Source of the DNA: a virus
IMG/VR virus record: IMGVR_UViG_3300005841_000064
Location: 1 to 33,884 of that record
Direction: 5' to 3' (one strand)
DNA: 33,884 bases
Notes under the pieces: generated by a model
Seen by the model: the letters and a program-made list of their open reading frames with translations, nothing else
Told to the model about the DNA's origin: nothing
The model's database searches: none
Shown: piece after piece, positions 1 through 10,490 of the stretch
How the letters are laid out: the number at the start of each line of letters is the position of its first letter
How positions within the stretch are numbered: the first letter of the stretch is position 1
Translations under genes and position numbers: made by a program

Positions 1-811
1 CGCCGCGATCACCACCGCCGCCGCTACCGCCACCGCCGCCACCAGACGGCGAAGACGATTGCCCGGACGACTGCGAACCACCGGTGGACTTCTGTCCGGT
101 GGGCGGCAGCTTCACGTCCATCGCGGTCTTCAGGTAATCGTTCGGCAGGCGCATCAGGTTCGCGCCGGTGTTGGCGTTCGCTAGGGACGCATTGCTCGCG
201 CCGGTGTTGGCCTGGATCGCGGTGTTGTTGACGTTCGCGATCGCAGCGGGGAGCTGCGCGCCGACCTGCACGGCCTCGCTACGCAGACGCTGGCCGGTCG
301 CGATATCACGATCGCGCTGCATGTTCTCGGCGCCGGCGATGTTGGCCGAGTTCTGGACTGCCGCCGCTTTGTCGAGCGCAGCATACCGCCCAGACGACGG
401 ATCGATACCATACGAGCGGAGGCTCTCCTCCGCGCCTTTCAGCGCGTTGTCTCCGGCCATGGCCGCGGTGGCGCCGGCCATCCCCATGTTGACGCGCTGG
501 CGGGCGACCGAGTTGTACTGGTCAGCCTCGCGCGCGAGAGAGGCGTTCTGCGGAGCGAAGATATTGTTGTACTGGTTGGTGAGGTTGGTCGACAGCCCCA
601 TCATCTGCTGGCTGACGTTGAAGAAGTTGCCGACGGCTTGATCGGTGACCTGCGACGTCTTCGCAAAGACGCCCGAGGCCCAGCTCAGCATCTGCTGGGC
701 CAGCCCGGAAGCGACGCCCGAGATCGAGTTGATGATGTCGTTCTCCGGCGTATGAAGGATGACCGGCTCGGAGCTGGAGAAGCTGCTGCTGGACTGGGAA
801 GACGACGCCAT
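1..811 (-). CDS. Virion protein, 3' end beyond window (partial)
   Basis: An open frame of 270 codons starts with ATG at 811-809 and runs off the left edge without a stop. The start has an AGGGG Shine-Dalgarno-like run about 9 nt upstream, within a tiny hairpin GGCA-TTT-TGCC. The protein has a Ser-rich N-terminus (residues 1-15), then a long Ala/Asn/Gln-rich, probably helical body with no Cys, and near the edge a low-complexity Ser/Gly segment ending in poly-Gly. It is the last gene of the structural block and is preceded by its own CtrA-type promoter element at 841-873. Composition and position suggest an internal virion or ejection-type protein of a short-tailed phage; this is inference, as I recognise no diagnostic motif. 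Confidence 0.75.
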   Translation of the reverse strand, partial: MASSSQSSSSFSSSEPVILHTPENDIINSISGVASGLAQQMLSWASGVFAKTSQVTDQAVGNFFNVSQQMMGLSTNLTNQYNNIFAPQNASLAREADQYNSVARQRVNMGMAGATAAMAGDNALKGAEESLRSYGIDPSSGRYAALDKAAAVQNSANIAGAENMQRDRDIATGQRLRSEAVQVGAQLPAAIANVNNTAIQANTGASNASLANANTGANLMRLPNDYLKTAMDVKLPPTGQKSTGGSQSSGQSSSPSGGGGGGSGGGGDRG

Positions 812-840
812 GGCAAAATGCCCCTAAATGTGGTCCCTCA

Positions 841-873
841 CGCCTAGCAGGACCCCCTTAAAGGGTAGTTAAC
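841..873 (-). promoter_or_regulatory. Perfect CtrA-type box with -10-like GCTAGG
   Basis: On the plus strand 858-873 reads TTAA-AGGGTAG-TTAAC, an exact TTAA-N7-TTAAC. On the minus strand GCTAGGCG (848-841, GCTAGG at 848-843) begins 9 nt after the inner half-site. The box at 15209 has the same GCTAGG motif at the same distance. The box lies just upstream of the minus-strand gene starting at 811. Established: CtrA recognises TTAA-N7-TTAA(C), and the Caulobacter housekeeping -10 is GCTANAWC. That this is a working promoter is inference. Confidence 0.65.
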
Positions 874-1480
874 CCACGGCGGCGTCGACCAGAAGAGTGT
901 CGGGGTGGACCCGAAAATCGAACGTTCGATCTGGATCGAAGGTGTTCGTGACGGCAGCGCTGAACCCGACCTGTGTCCCGAGGGCGTCCGGCAAAAACGT
1001 GTTGATGACCGCAGCTTTCATATTCTTGATCGTGGCGACGTCAAACCGCTCGATGTCGCCCGTCCCGCTGATCGGATCGCTCGTAAAATAGTGGATGCGG
1101 ATCCTGAACGGGCTCTTCGGCATCGCGTCATTCAGCTTGATGTAGAGCGCCGCGTTCACGGTTCCGCGGGTGCCGTTGGGGAAACCACGAACTCCGAACC
1201 CGGTCAAGCCGGCTCCGGCCAGGGTGCGCAAGGGCGCCTGCATGCCTGCGGTGGTCAGGCGATACGGAGCGGGCTTCAATGTCGACAGCGGGACGTTAAG
1301 GTCGATAAGATGAAACCCCGGCGTGCCGCCAGCCTGATCCGGAAAGGACACGTCGACGCTCATCTCGATCCCCGGATCCGCGGAAGGCGTCTTCAGATCA
1401 GCAAACAGCGCGACCCAGTTGCTCCCGAATTTCGCGGAGATCAGCTTCTGGAGATAGTCCTCCTCGTAATCGACTGCCAT
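869..1480 (-). CDS. Putative virion structural protein, 203 aa
   Basis: I chose the ATG at 1480 because it overlaps the upstream stop as TGATG, the coupling used throughout this block; a start 6 codons further upstream (1498) is possible. The N-terminus is acidic and helical (VDYEEDYLQKL), followed by a predicted beta-rich body with many Thr, Asn and Phe and a recognisable PFRIRIHYFTSDP strand near residue 130. No Cys-based or enzymatic motif is visible. It lies between two other virion-like genes behind the large tail protein, so a tail or neck role is likely but not shown. Confidence 0.7.
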   Translation of the reverse strand: MAVDYEEDYLQKLISAKFGSNWVALFADLKTPSADPGIEMSVDVSFPDQAGGTPGFHLIDLNVPLSTLKPAPYRLTTAGMQAPLRTLAGAGLTGFGVRGFPNGTRGTVNAALYIKLNDAMPKSPFRIRIHYFTSDPISGTGDIERFDVATIKNMKAAVINTFLPDALGTQVGFSAAVTNTFDPDRTFDFRVHPDTLLVDAAVG

Positions 1481-1839
1481 CAGCGGTTCCACGTCCATTT
1501 GTTGCCAGTGTTCTTGTCTTTCATCACGAGCTGGTTGATCCGCTCTACCTCGATAAACTGGCTGCGATCGTCCGGATTGTAGACCTTCACGGTCTCAGTC
1601 TTTCGACTATCCTCAACCCATGTGGTGCTCTTGTCGGGCTTCGTCTGGAAGTTGTTGATCTGCGTTCCGTTGTCGTCGGTCTGCTGGTTCGTGATGATCT
1701 GCAGGATATGACGGATCGCACCGAGCGCGGCGAGTGCGCTCGGCAGATCATGTGCCTGGGGAATTCCCGGCAGGGTGCGAGTACCCGGCTGCGGGATGTT
1801 CGCATTCTCCGGGGGGACGTGACAGACCGGGGCGCTCAT
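1480..1839 (-). CDS. Hypothetical virion-associated protein, 119 aa
   Basis: It starts at ATG 1839, overlapping the stop of the 906-aa tail protein as ATGA, and ends overlapping the next start as TGATG, so it is translationally coupled on both sides. A longer frame starting at 1917 would run into the tail gene and is less likely. The N-terminal third is Pro-rich, the middle is helical (LPSALAALGAIRHILQII), and the C-terminal half is charged, ending in a basic, Trp-containing tail. The family is not recognised. Position suggests a small tail or neck accessory protein. Confidence 0.7.
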   Translation of the reverse strand: MSAPVCHVPPENANIPQPGTRTLPGIPQAHDLPSALAALGAIRHILQIITNQQTDDNGTQINNFQTKPDKSTTWVEDSRKTETVKVYNPDDRSQFIEVERINQLVMKDKNTGNKWTWNR

Positions 1840-4556
1840 ATCTGTGCCAACGCTTTCACCGAGGTCGCGACTTGGATATTGGAGATGGGCACCCGAGCCT
1901 CGATCTCGAACTGCCACGTCTCATACTTGAACCCGGAGAGGATGCGCAGCGTCTCCTGCGGCACCCGGATCTCGCGGGTCGTAACTAGCGTGCCGCGCGC
2001 ATAGACGCGGATGATGCCGTAGCGATCAGCCGGGAGACTTGCCCACACTGCATCGTTCGTGGGAGCTTCGAGCCGCGTCGCGTTAAGCGCCGGTGTGCCC
2101 GGCGGGATAGCGAACCAGATACGCATGGCCTCGAAGTTCTTCTTGCTCTTCTGCTGGAACAGCTTCGATTTCCAAGTGAAGGTCTGCATGACAGGTGCTT
2201 CGTCGCCGAAGTCGAAATAGTATACCCCGCCGTTCTGAATGACCAGACCGACGCTTGACCACGGGTCAATACGCACATTGTCCACATTAAATCCATTCGG
2301 CCCATTGAGACGACTAAATCCAATGCGGTGACCGCCCGGCTGCGGCCAGATCGTGAAGCTCTGGGCATCAGCGGCGTTAAGCTCGATAGTGAAACCTTGT
2401 TGAGCGACACTGGCATCTCCGTTGCGAACGCAACCCATAGCATAGAAGCTCGACGCGAGGAAGACCGCGCGCAGGTTCTTCTGCGGCGTCAACAGACGCC
2501 ATTTCTCGCGCGTGATCCACCCCTCCGAAGTGTTCTGCACGGTGCCAAACCCCGTCACGAGGATCAGCCCGTTCGGCGAGCAATAGTAGACGCCATCGTT
2601 GTTGCCGACGATGCTGCCGCGCGAATGGCACGGCTCGCTGTTCGCGATCTTGGTCGCCGACATCGATCCCGGCGAGATGCCGGTGGCGACATACGGCGCG
2701 GCGCTAGTGCACGCGACCACCGACGTACCGGTCACCCCGAGCCCAACGATCGGGTACTCGGACGTGAGCACGTAGCTGGCGGGCCACGCGTGCGGCCGGT
2801 ATGGTTCGCAGAACCAGATCTCGTTGTCTTTCCACCCGGCGAACATGCCGTTCGGCATCGAGACAAGCCCTTGCAGGTTCTCGGGGGGCGGCGTCCAGAG
2901 TTGCGACTGCAGGATGAATTGCGTCACCACCACATCGTCGCCGATGTTGTCGACATAGTTCTCCAGTGTGACGTCTTGCTCCGCCACAAAATAATACGTG
3001 GTGGCCCCGGTCTGCGCAGTGACAGACCGATAGATCCTGGTCTTCGTAATGTTGCGGGTCACGCCCATTTGGTCGGGTGGCGGCGTGAACAGGCCGATCG
3101 TCCACGTGCCGTTGCTCCACCCGGTAAGGACCGTCGCCGGCGATGGAGCGCTCTCCTCGTCGTATTCGGTCAGGTAAGTGTAGACATAGCTGCGCGCTTC
3201 GAGCAGCGAGGACGACGTGCCGTCGCCGGCCAAGAGCAGCTCGGGTCGTCCCGTCGTCAAGTTCGTGATGACCGGCGCCGGACCATTCGCAAACGTGTTG
3301 TTGCTGATGACCGCTGACGTGCCGGTATCGTTCGCGCGCTGAAACTCCAGCGCACTGTCAGACATAAAGCCGATCCAGTAGGGCGTGTTCGCAAGCAACC
3401 CGGTCGGGTTCTGGAACGCCAGGGTAAGCTCCTCATCGACAAAGGCACCCGTCACAACGACGCTCGTGTTGAGCAGCGTGTCGGGGGCGCCTCCATCGTC
3501 GCTGTAGAGCACGGCAGCGAGGCGAGCAAACTCGTTATCCGTTTTCGGGGTGATGCGGATCGCGTCGAGCGACGTCGCGCCGTCCGGCGTGATCGGGATC
3601 AGATAGATCGTGTTCGCGCCCGGCGTGAAGTTGTTCGGCGAGCTACCGTTGGTGAACCCGAAGGTCACCGAGTTGCCGCCGCCGGAAACCTCTACTGTGG
3701 GCGCACAACCGGGGGCCGGCACGCCGAGGAGCCATGCGGGGTCGCCGTTCTCGATCCGGGCCCGAGTATTGTATTTCGGGGTGACAGAGGATGAAGCGAA
3801 GTAGTAGCGGTCAAAATTGTCATCCACGACTGGAGAGCGCAACACATCAGTGTCAGGGTCATCGAACTCCAACCAGATGCTATCTCCTGTAATGGAGGCA
3901 TCGAAGGATAGATTGGTGCCGCCCTGGAACGTGGTCGTCGCGACCCCGCCGACGGTGCGCCATTCAAGGCGAGCAGCATTGGCGGCGGCAACGAGGGTCG
4001 AGTTAAATGCAGCGCCGAAATCAGGGGCAAAGACATGGATGCGCGGGAAGTCAGTCGCGAGAATGTTCGTGGTGAGCGGCTCGTGCTGGTTGATCGCCGG
4101 ATTGCGGATCGTACCCACGCCGTAATTCGTGCCAGCATTGGTGTTCTCCCCGTTGTCGGCGGTGAAGGCCTGGAACAAGTTCGTGACCGCGGTGACATCG
4201 CTCGCGCCGATGAACACGTCATAGGCAGCTTCCACGACGTCACGGAAGGTGTAGATCTCCTCGCCAAGCGTCACCGTGTCGCCATCCACGGGCTTGGCGA
4301 GCACGTAGATGACAGCCTCGGCGAGGTTCTCTGTGATGCGCGGCAGGCGATAGGCGAACTTCGACGTCGCGTTCAACATCGTGTAGAGCAGCTTCGGCGT
4401 GCGCCAACCAGCCAGATCGCCGTTGAAGAGATAGGCGTTCAGGCAGTTGGCGGCTTGGCCTTCCGGAATAAGCTGGTCGCTCCACCCCGGCAGCATCCCG
4501 CCGAACTGGTTGAGCTTAAATGCGTCCGGCGTTGTCTGCGACTTCGGGGCTGGCAT
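1836..4556 (-). CDS. Large tail hub/stabilisation protein, 906 aa
   Basis: ATG at 4556 follows GAGGAC at good spacing. The N-terminus carries FGGMLPGWSDQLIPEGQA and a GWRTPK stretch. Around residues 550-590 it has an ENLQGL..MPNG..AGW pattern followed by FCEPYRPHAWP, and near 650 the segment VYYCSPNG. These recur in beta-propeller tail hub or packaged-DNA stabilisation proteins of podoviruses, comparable to P22 gp10 or T7 gp12. The family call is from memory. About 900 residues fits such proteins when they carry an inserted beta-domain. It is the largest gene of the block. I think it forms the tail tube or nozzle below the portal; an adsorption role for the insert is possible. Confidence 0.7.
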   Translation of the reverse strand: MPAPKSQTTPDAFKLNQFGGMLPGWSDQLIPEGQAANCLNAYLFNGDLAGWRTPKLLYTMLNATSKFAYRLPRITENLAEAVIYVLAKPVDGDTVTLGEEIYTFRDVVEAAYDVFIGASDVTAVTNLFQAFTADNGENTNAGTNYGVGTIRNPAINQHEPLTTNILATDFPRIHVFAPDFGAAFNSTLVAAANAARLEWRTVGGVATTTFQGGTNLSFDASITGDSIWLEFDDPDTDVLRSPVVDDNFDRYYFASSSVTPKYNTRARIENGDPAWLLGVPAPGCAPTVEVSGGGNSVTFGFTNGSSPNNFTPGANTIYLIPITPDGATSLDAIRITPKTDNEFARLAAVLYSDDGGAPDTLLNTSVVVTGAFVDEELTLAFQNPTGLLANTPYWIGFMSDSALEFQRANDTGTSAVISNNTFANGPAPVITNLTTGRPELLLAGDGTSSSLLEARSYVYTYLTEYDEESAPSPATVLTGWSNGTWTIGLFTPPPDQMGVTRNITKTRIYRSVTAQTGATTYYFVAEQDVTLENYVDNIGDDVVVTQFILQSQLWTPPPENLQGLVSMPNGMFAGWKDNEIWFCEPYRPHAWPASYVLTSEYPIVGLGVTGTSVVACTSAAPYVATGISPGSMSATKIANSEPCHSRGSIVGNNDGVYYCSPNGLILVTGFGTVQNTSEGWITREKWRLLTPQKNLRAVFLASSFYAMGCVRNGDASVAQQGFTIELNAADAQSFTIWPQPGGHRIGFSRLNGPNGFNVDNVRIDPWSSVGLVIQNGGVYYFDFGDEAPVMQTFTWKSKLFQQKSKKNFEAMRIWFAIPPGTPALNATRLEAPTNDAVWASLPADRYGIIRVYARGTLVTTREIRVPQETLRILSGFKYETWQFEIEARVPISNIQVATSVKALAQI

Positions 4557-4563
4557 GTAGTCC

Positions 4564-5157
4564 TCACGAGGCGATAGGCCCCATCTTCCCCGTCATCGGG
4601 TCCGGAACCACGTCGTTCGGACGATGCACCGGATTTATGAACCCTTCGTTAGGGTCCTTCGTCGGCACGGGGCGGCTGGCCAGCTGAGCAGCGGCCTTCT
4701 GCTGGGCCCGCCGGCCGGCTTCCAGCTCGGCTTCGAGAACCGACATCTGGCGTTCGGTCCGCGGCGGCGGAACGTATTCCGGCTTCTTGGTCCGCTCGGC
4801 GTGCTGTCGCAGCTGTTCGAGCAGCACCTCGCGCCCCTGGGCGGCCAGCCCGATGATCGAGACTTCTTGGCGAGCGCCACGTTCGGCTTCCGCCTGCTGC
4901 CGGTCGATGATCGCCTTAACGCGGGCGGCGTTGACTTCTTCGGCGGCTGCCATTTCCTTCGCCGTCGGCCCGGTCGGTTCCTGGACGGCTTCCACTTTCG
5001 GTTCCGCGCTCTGCGGCGCGGTCTGATCCTGAGCTAGTTCCATACTCGTCTCCTGAATAGGCGCGTTGGGTTCCGCCGGAGGCTGCGCGCTGGGCTCCGT
5101 GGTCTGCACGTTGCGATCGCCCCTCAGTGAAAGGAGCGGTCTGTTTTTGCGTGACAT
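4564..5157 (-). CDS. Ala/Gln/Pro-rich coiled-coil protein, 197 aa
   Basis: It starts at ATG 5157, nine bases after the stop of the holin-like gene, and its stop is a few bases from the start of the large tail gene. Residues 1-65 are Pro/Gln/Thr-rich and look disordered. Residues about 65-170 are strongly helical with Glu, Arg and Gln heptads (coiled coil). The C-terminus has a VPTKDPNEGF segment rich in Pro. No enzyme motif is seen. A virion assembly or spanin-like helper role can be imagined because it abuts the lysis-like cassette, but the sequence does not decide. Confidence 0.65.
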   Translation of the reverse strand: MSRKNRPLLSLRGDRNVQTTEPSAQPPAEPNAPIQETSMELAQDQTAPQSAEPKVEAVQEPTGPTAKEMAAAEEVNAARVKAIIDRQQAEAERGARQEVSIIGLAAQGREVLLEQLRQHAERTKKPEYVPPPRTERQMSVLEAELEAGRRAQQKAAAQLASRPVPTKDPNEGFINPVHRPNDVVPDPMTGKMGPIAS

Positions 5158-5166
5158 AGGGCTTTC

Positions 5167-5613
5167 TCATTCGTTGTTGACGCGCTTGATGACGGCGCCG
5201 GCGATGCTCATGCCGGTGCCAGTGACAAAGATGCCGCTGATGATAATACCGGCCCAGCTTCCTACAAGCACATCTTCAATACCCGGGGTAAACCCATAGA
5301 CGCCCCAGATAAACTTGTGAACGATCTTGTCCCAGACGATAGCCTTGTTGAAGTAGACGATCAACGGGAAGGCGAAGCCTCCAACGACGAACTGCAGGAA
5401 GCGCGAGCTGGCGACGGCATTGAGCCAGCCAATCTTGGTCTGGTTGTTAATGGTCTCGGCGCGGATCGCTTCGACCGCCACCTCTTTCGTCACGCCCATG
5501 CGTTTCGCATACATGTCGGCCTTGGTGTCCATCCACTTCGTGGAGATCACCTCGACCAGCTTCCCGATGCCGGGGAGCATACGCAGGAGCGTGAAGACGA
5601 AGCCAGGGATCAT
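5167..5613 (-). CDS. Putative three-TM holin, 148 aa
   Basis: The ATG overlaps the upstream stop as ATGA. Hydrophobic segments lie at about 1-20, 73-89 and 114-142. Between the first two is a charged linker with KWMDTKADMYAKRMGVTKE and NAVASSRFLQ. This layout resembles the three-TM holin family associated with gene-transfer-agent release (GTA_holin_3TM). If so, it would permeabilise the inner membrane and release the muralytic enzyme encoded two genes upstream (5969-6688). The family is assigned from pattern memory only. Confidence 0.6.
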   Translation of the reverse strand: MIPGFVFTLLRMLPGIGKLVEVISTKWMDTKADMYAKRMGVTKEVAVEAIRAETINNQTKIGWLNAVASSRFLQFVVGGFAFPLIVYFNKAIVWDKIVHKFIWGVYGFTPGIEDVLVGSWAGIIISGIFVTGTGMSIAGAVIKRVNNE

Positions 5614-5972
5614 TGCGAGGCGTCCTTGAAGAGGCTGCGAAGACGAGCGATGATCGTGATGGCGGAGATGATCATCATCGCGATACCGAGCACCTTCGGA
5701 TTGGCCTGCAGGGTCTCGGTCATCTGCTGTCGAAATTCCGGATCGCCAAGGAAGCTCGCGATCGGATCAATCCACTGCAGGAGCTGCCCGACGACCTGGA
5801 ACGCATACGACCACGCCATGGTGGCGGACTTGCCGCACAGCGCCCAGACCTTCTCCCAGAAGCCATCGGCTTCCGCGTAGAACGTGGCAAAGTGCTGCTT
5901 GAGCAGCGGACGCGCAAACAGCACGTAGGCGACGATGAGACCCGGAAGGGTCAGAAATACGAACGAGATCAT
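5610..5972 (-). CDS. Membrane protein of lysis-like cassette, 120 aa
   Basis: It is coupled by ATGA overlaps at both ends to the putative peptidoglycan enzyme and the holin-like gene. Hydrophobic segments are at about 2-20 and 94-111, separated by an amphipathic stretch with several Trp residues. The N-terminal segment may be a signal anchor. The order enzyme, membrane protein, holin-like protein suggests a lysis cassette. This one could be an antiholin, a spanin component or an accessory membrane protein; I recognise no family. Confidence 0.65.
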   Translation of the reverse strand: MISFVFLTLPGLIVAYVLFARPLLKQHFATFYAEADGFWEKVWALCGKSATMAWSYAFQVVGQLLQWIDPIASFLGDPEFRQQMTETLQANPKVLGIAMMIISAITIIARLRSLFKDASQ

Positions 5973-6688
5973 TTCGGTTGCTCGCTTCCTGCGTCATCGG
6001 TCGGCGTGATAATCGTCGGCTGCTCTGCAGCGGCCTTGGCCGCGTCCGACTTGTGCTTGAAGTGCCAGACCACGACGATGACGACGGCGACAGTGACGCC
6101 GATTGCGAGTGCGACAAGCGGGCTGAAACCGGCCTGATGCGCAGCTGCAGCTGCGGAGCCACCACCAACCGCGGCGCCGGCGCTCTTCTTGGTTGTCTGT
6201 GCGGCGACGACCTTGAACACACGACGCTGCGCTTCAGCGTACTGGTCGTCGGTCGCCGGGATCGGCTTGCCCGCTTCGTGGGACGCCTGAACCTTGAGGA
6301 ACTTCATTCCGTTCGGGCTGCGCCAGAATGCGTCGTTCATGATGGTGTTCTCGTCCATCTCGGGAATGCGGGCCTTCACGTGGGCGATGTAGGATCCGAC
6401 ATTGTTGCCGCCCGACCACGTGCGGATCGCGTCAGCAAAACGCTTGTTCTTGTAGTTGGGGGACGACCGCCACAGATCTAGCTGCGCGGCGATGCCGTCG
6501 ACCCAGTTGTCGAAAATCGCGATCTTGTTACCATGGCCACCGCCGCCCTGCCCGGTGCCGTCCGAAAGGTACTGCCACTTCGTCGAGCCCCACTTCGTCG
6601 CGGTTGCACCGGGCCACATGGCGCCCGGGTTCATGAATTGGATCGCAGCGGGGATGGAGTAAATGCGCTTGATATGAACTTCGGCCAT
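5969..6688 (-). CDS. Putative muralytic enzyme with C-terminal membrane anchor
   Basis: The 239-aa protein begins MAEVHIKRIY; an ATG four codons upstream (6700) is an alternative. Residues 20-140 contain NPGAMWPG, KWGS, LSDGTGQG, IAIFDNWVDGIAAQLDLW and HEAGKPIP, a pattern I associate with the structural-protein-P5 or phage lysozyme-like family that cuts peptidoglycan. Residues 165-190 are an Ala/Gly linker and 190-210 a single strongly hydrophobic segment followed by KHK. A membrane segment at the C-terminal side is unusual for a soluble endolysin; it could hold the enzyme at the inner membrane until the holin fires, or it could be a virion-borne lytic enzyme. The catalytic residue is not certain by eye. 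Confidence 0.6.
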   Translation of the reverse strand: MAEVHIKRIYSIPAAIQFMNPGAMWPGATATKWGSTKWQYLSDGTGQGGGGHGNKIAIFDNWVDGIAAQLDLWRSSPNYKNKRFADAIRTWSGGNNVGSYIAHVKARIPEMDENTIMNDAFWRSPNGMKFLKVQASHEAGKPIPATDDQYAEAQRRVFKVVAAQTTKKSAGAAVGGGSAAAAAHQAGFSPLVALAIGVTVAVVIVVVWHFKHKSDAAKAAAEQPTIITPTDDAGSEQPK

Positions 6689-6702
6689 TGGACATCCCAT
6701 CG

Positions 6703-7002
6703 TTAGGGGGCAGTGACGAAGAACTCAATCGTGTCGTTCTTGATCTCACCGCGGCTGTTTACGATTTGCACGTCCAAGGTAAAGATTTCGTCTACGGACC
6801 CGCCCGACATCATGAACACGAGTTCGTTAGACGGATTGACGACCGGCGTCCCGATCGTGACGTCGGTTACCGTGGCGGTAAACTCCGGGGCGAGCACGAC
6901 CGTTCCCGACACCAAGCTCTCACCCGGCAGGAGCCAATTGTCGTACTCAACCACATATCGGATGTGGTCACCGGCGCCGTGCGCTCTGCGTCCTAGAAGC
7001 AT
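6703..7002 (-). CDS. Stand-alone fibre N-terminal-type domain, 99 aa
   Basis: ATG at 7002 follows AGGAG (TAGGAGATTGCG). The protein aligns by eye with the first 95 residues of the 658-aa collagen-like fibre encoded at 7664-9640: both begin ML[LI]G, share GD[HR]IRYxV[ED] near residue 12, and end in an amphipathic strand before the domain boundary. It is therefore a paralogue of the fibre N-terminal domain without stalk or tip. Such N-domains usually attach fibres to the virion, so this one may be an adaptor, cap or competitor at the same site (inference). A CtrA-like box and a TATACT -10 lie just upstream, so it may head a separate transcript with the lysis-like genes. Confidence 0.7.
   Translation of the reverse strand: MLLGRRAHGAGDHIRYVVEYDNWLLPGESLVSGTVVLAPEFTATVTDVTIGTPVVNPSNELVFMMSGGSVDEIFTLDVQIVNSRGEIKNDTIEFFVTAP
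6867..6881. repeat. TTACCG-N3-CGGTAA palindrome, copy 1
   Basis: The plus strand reads TTACCGTGGCGGTAA, the exact complement of the copies at 14366 and 30512 and identical to the copy at 26602. It lies inside the coding region of the 99-aa protein. The symmetry (6-3-6) is that of a dimeric DNA-binding site; function is unknown. Confidence 0.5.
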
Positions 7003-7025
7003 CGCAATCTCCTACTCTCTACGCC

Positions 7026-7055
7026 AGTATATGGTCTTTGTTAAGCCCACGTGAA
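7026..7055 (-). promoter_or_regulatory. CtrA-like box plus TATACT -10
   Basis: Plus 7041-7055 reads TTAA-GCCCACG-TGAA (one mismatch to TTAA-N7-TTAA), followed by C. On the minus strand TATACT (7031-7026) follows the TTAA half by 9 nt. The box overlaps the -35 position, as in CtrA-activated promoters, and sits between the glycine-rich gene and the gene starting at 7002. Confidence 0.5.
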
Positions 7056-7663
7056 CTTCACACGGCCGGCGCGGCCGGCACCACCGGTGTTACCAAAAAT
7101 TGAGACCGCGGTGCCGCCAGCTCCAGCGGCATAAGCAAGAGAGGCGCCGACCGCCGGCGAGCCGCCAGCTCCGAACGTATAGACCGATTTGGAATAGCCA
7201 CCACCGCCACCGCCAACCGTATGGAAAGCACCGTCAATATTCGGAGCGCCGCCGCCGCCGGGTACCGTGCCAGTCGAAGGCGTGGTGGTGGCGTTCCCGC
7301 CGCCATTGGCCGCGCCGCCGCCCACATCGTCAGATCCAGCAGTGCCGGTGGTGTTGGTGGTATTGCCCCCGGAAGCCGTACCGCCTGCAGCAGTGCCAGA
7401 CGCCACTCCAGGACCACCTGCACCGCCGTTTGCCGTCATGCTCAGGGTGCTGCTCGACGAAGCTCCGCCAGCGTTACCCGCTTGACGCGCGAACGAACCA
7501 GCGCCCTGATCCTTTACAGCAGCAGACGAACCGCCGGCGCCCCAGATCTCGACGGTCAATGTGTTGTAGGCCGGGACAATAAAATTCCCCGACGTGCCGT
7601 CGAACGTCGAGGAACCGGGAGTGACGGCGGTGCCAAACGTTATAAGCAGCGCGGCGATGGGCA

Positions 7664-7664
<1 letters not shown>
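7041..7664 (-). CDS. Glycine-rich fibre/adhesin-like protein, 207 aa
   Basis: The start at 7664 overlaps the fibre stop as TAATG, so it is coupled to it. After a short strand-rich N-terminus (FDGTSGNFIVPAYNTLTVEIWGAGG) the body is very rich in Gly, Ala, Thr and Ser with runs such as GGGGGGY. It ends in a Trp-containing strand (RVKFTWA). This is the layout of phage glycine-rich tail-fibre or adhesin domains, in which polyglycine-rich loops carry receptor contacts. Its place directly after the collagen-like fibre suggests a tip adhesin or fibre partner. DNA near the end contains GCCGGC-GCG-GCCGGC, which is probably coding bias. Confidence 0.7.
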
Positions 7665-9640
<1,976 letters not shown>

Positions 9641-9641
9641 G

Positions 9642-9770
9642 TTACGTCCTTGACGGCACGGAGAAAGTTTTGTCCGCCGGCTGCACAGCCACATCCTTCA
9701 GCTGCGGCGGAACAGCAAACGGCAGCTGACGCGGAGGAACCGTGAAAACAACGCTCGTCTGCACGGCCAT
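9642..9770 (-). CDS. 42-aa protein between two fibre genes
   Basis: ATG 9770 overlaps the upstream stop as TGATG, and the stop lies one base before the fibre start; its last codons include that fibre's Shine-Dalgarno. The protein is Val/Pro/Gln-rich ([20 protein letters not shown]) with no Cys and no membrane segment. Coupling on both sides supports real translation. It may be a small virion peptide or mainly a translational relay. Confidence 0.55.
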   Translation of the reverse strand: MAVQTSVVFTVPPRQLPFAVPPQLKDVAVQPADKTFSVPSRT

Positions 9771-10489
9771 CAGATCGCCACCTTCAGCACCACCGTCACC
9801 CGCGTCATCGTAGCAACGCTGTTGACATTGAAGCCAAAAATATCGCCCGACGAGAACGCCGTCGTCCACCCGGTGAGCGTGCTGTCCGTCGACTTCTTCG
9901 CAGCGGAAATCGTCGGCGGTGCGCTCGCAGTGATCTTGTCCGCAGCGGCCGGATGCGTCGGCGGATCAAACGCGGCATAGGTGGTCTTGAAGATGTCGAC
10001 CACGATGGAGCCCGTCTGGTCCCCCAACAGCGTCGCCGACAGGATCGTCCCCGCGCGATCGACTTGCTGGTAGCCCTTGATGCCGGTCGTGATCGTCGAG
10101 CCGTTGCCGTCGATGGTGTGGACGATATCGACAATCTGTGAAGGTCCAGTAGGTCCCGTGTTGCCCGTCGGACCCGTCGGTCCGGTGGAGCCTGGGCTCG
10201 GGCCCGTCGGTCCGGTAACCGTAGACGCGTCGCCGGTCGGTCCGGTCACGGAGTTGCCGGCGGGGCCGGTGTAGCCGGTCAAGCCACGCGGTCCGGTGAC
10301 GCCAGTCGGTCCGGTCGAGCCCGCGCCAGACGGCCCGGTGTGGCCGGTCGGTCCAGTCGATGCGGCGGCGCCGGACGGTCCCGTGTTGCCAGTTGGTCCC
10401 GTCGGGCCGCCGGATGGACCCGTAGGGCCACCAACGACGACAACCGGTCGAGCCGAGATCGGGGCGGGCTGGTTGACAGTGACCGTCAT
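9770..10489 (-). CDS. Collagen-like virion protein with beta C-domain, 239 aa
   Basis: ATG 10489 is one base after the upstream stop. Residues 1-20 are a strand-rich Pro/Val head. About 21-117 are GPT/GPS triplets with small interruptions (AAAS, NSV, DASTV). Residues 118-239 form a compact beta domain containing [24 protein letters not shown] and STLTGW, a module I remember at the C-terminus of many phage tail and collagen-like proteins. It likely forms a short trimeric fibre or whisker next to the larger fibre. Its GPT stalk is a candidate substrate for glycosylation. Confidence 0.8.
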   Translation of the reverse strand: MTVTVNQPAPISARPVVVVGGPTGPSGGPTGPTGNTGPSGAAASTGPTGHTGPSGAGSTGPTGVTGPRGLTGYTGPAGNSVTGPTGDASTVTGPTGPSPGSTGPTGPTGNTGPTGPSQIVDIVHTIDGNGSTITTGIKGYQQVDRAGTILSATLLGDQTGSIVVDIFKTTYAAFDPPTHPAAADKITASAPPTISAAKKSTDSTLTGWTTAFSSGDIFGFNVNSVATMTRVTVVLKVAI

Positions 10490-10490
10490 C

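Noticed and set aside
2328-3317. 329-codon plus-strand frame
   Set aside because: Antisense to the large tail gene, extremely Arg-rich, no plausible start signal; a high-GC shadow.
7065-7079. GCCGGC-GCG-GCCGGC as a terminator for the glycine-rich gene
   Set aside because: It lies within the coding sequence and has no U tract; likely a result of Gly/Ala/Arg codons.
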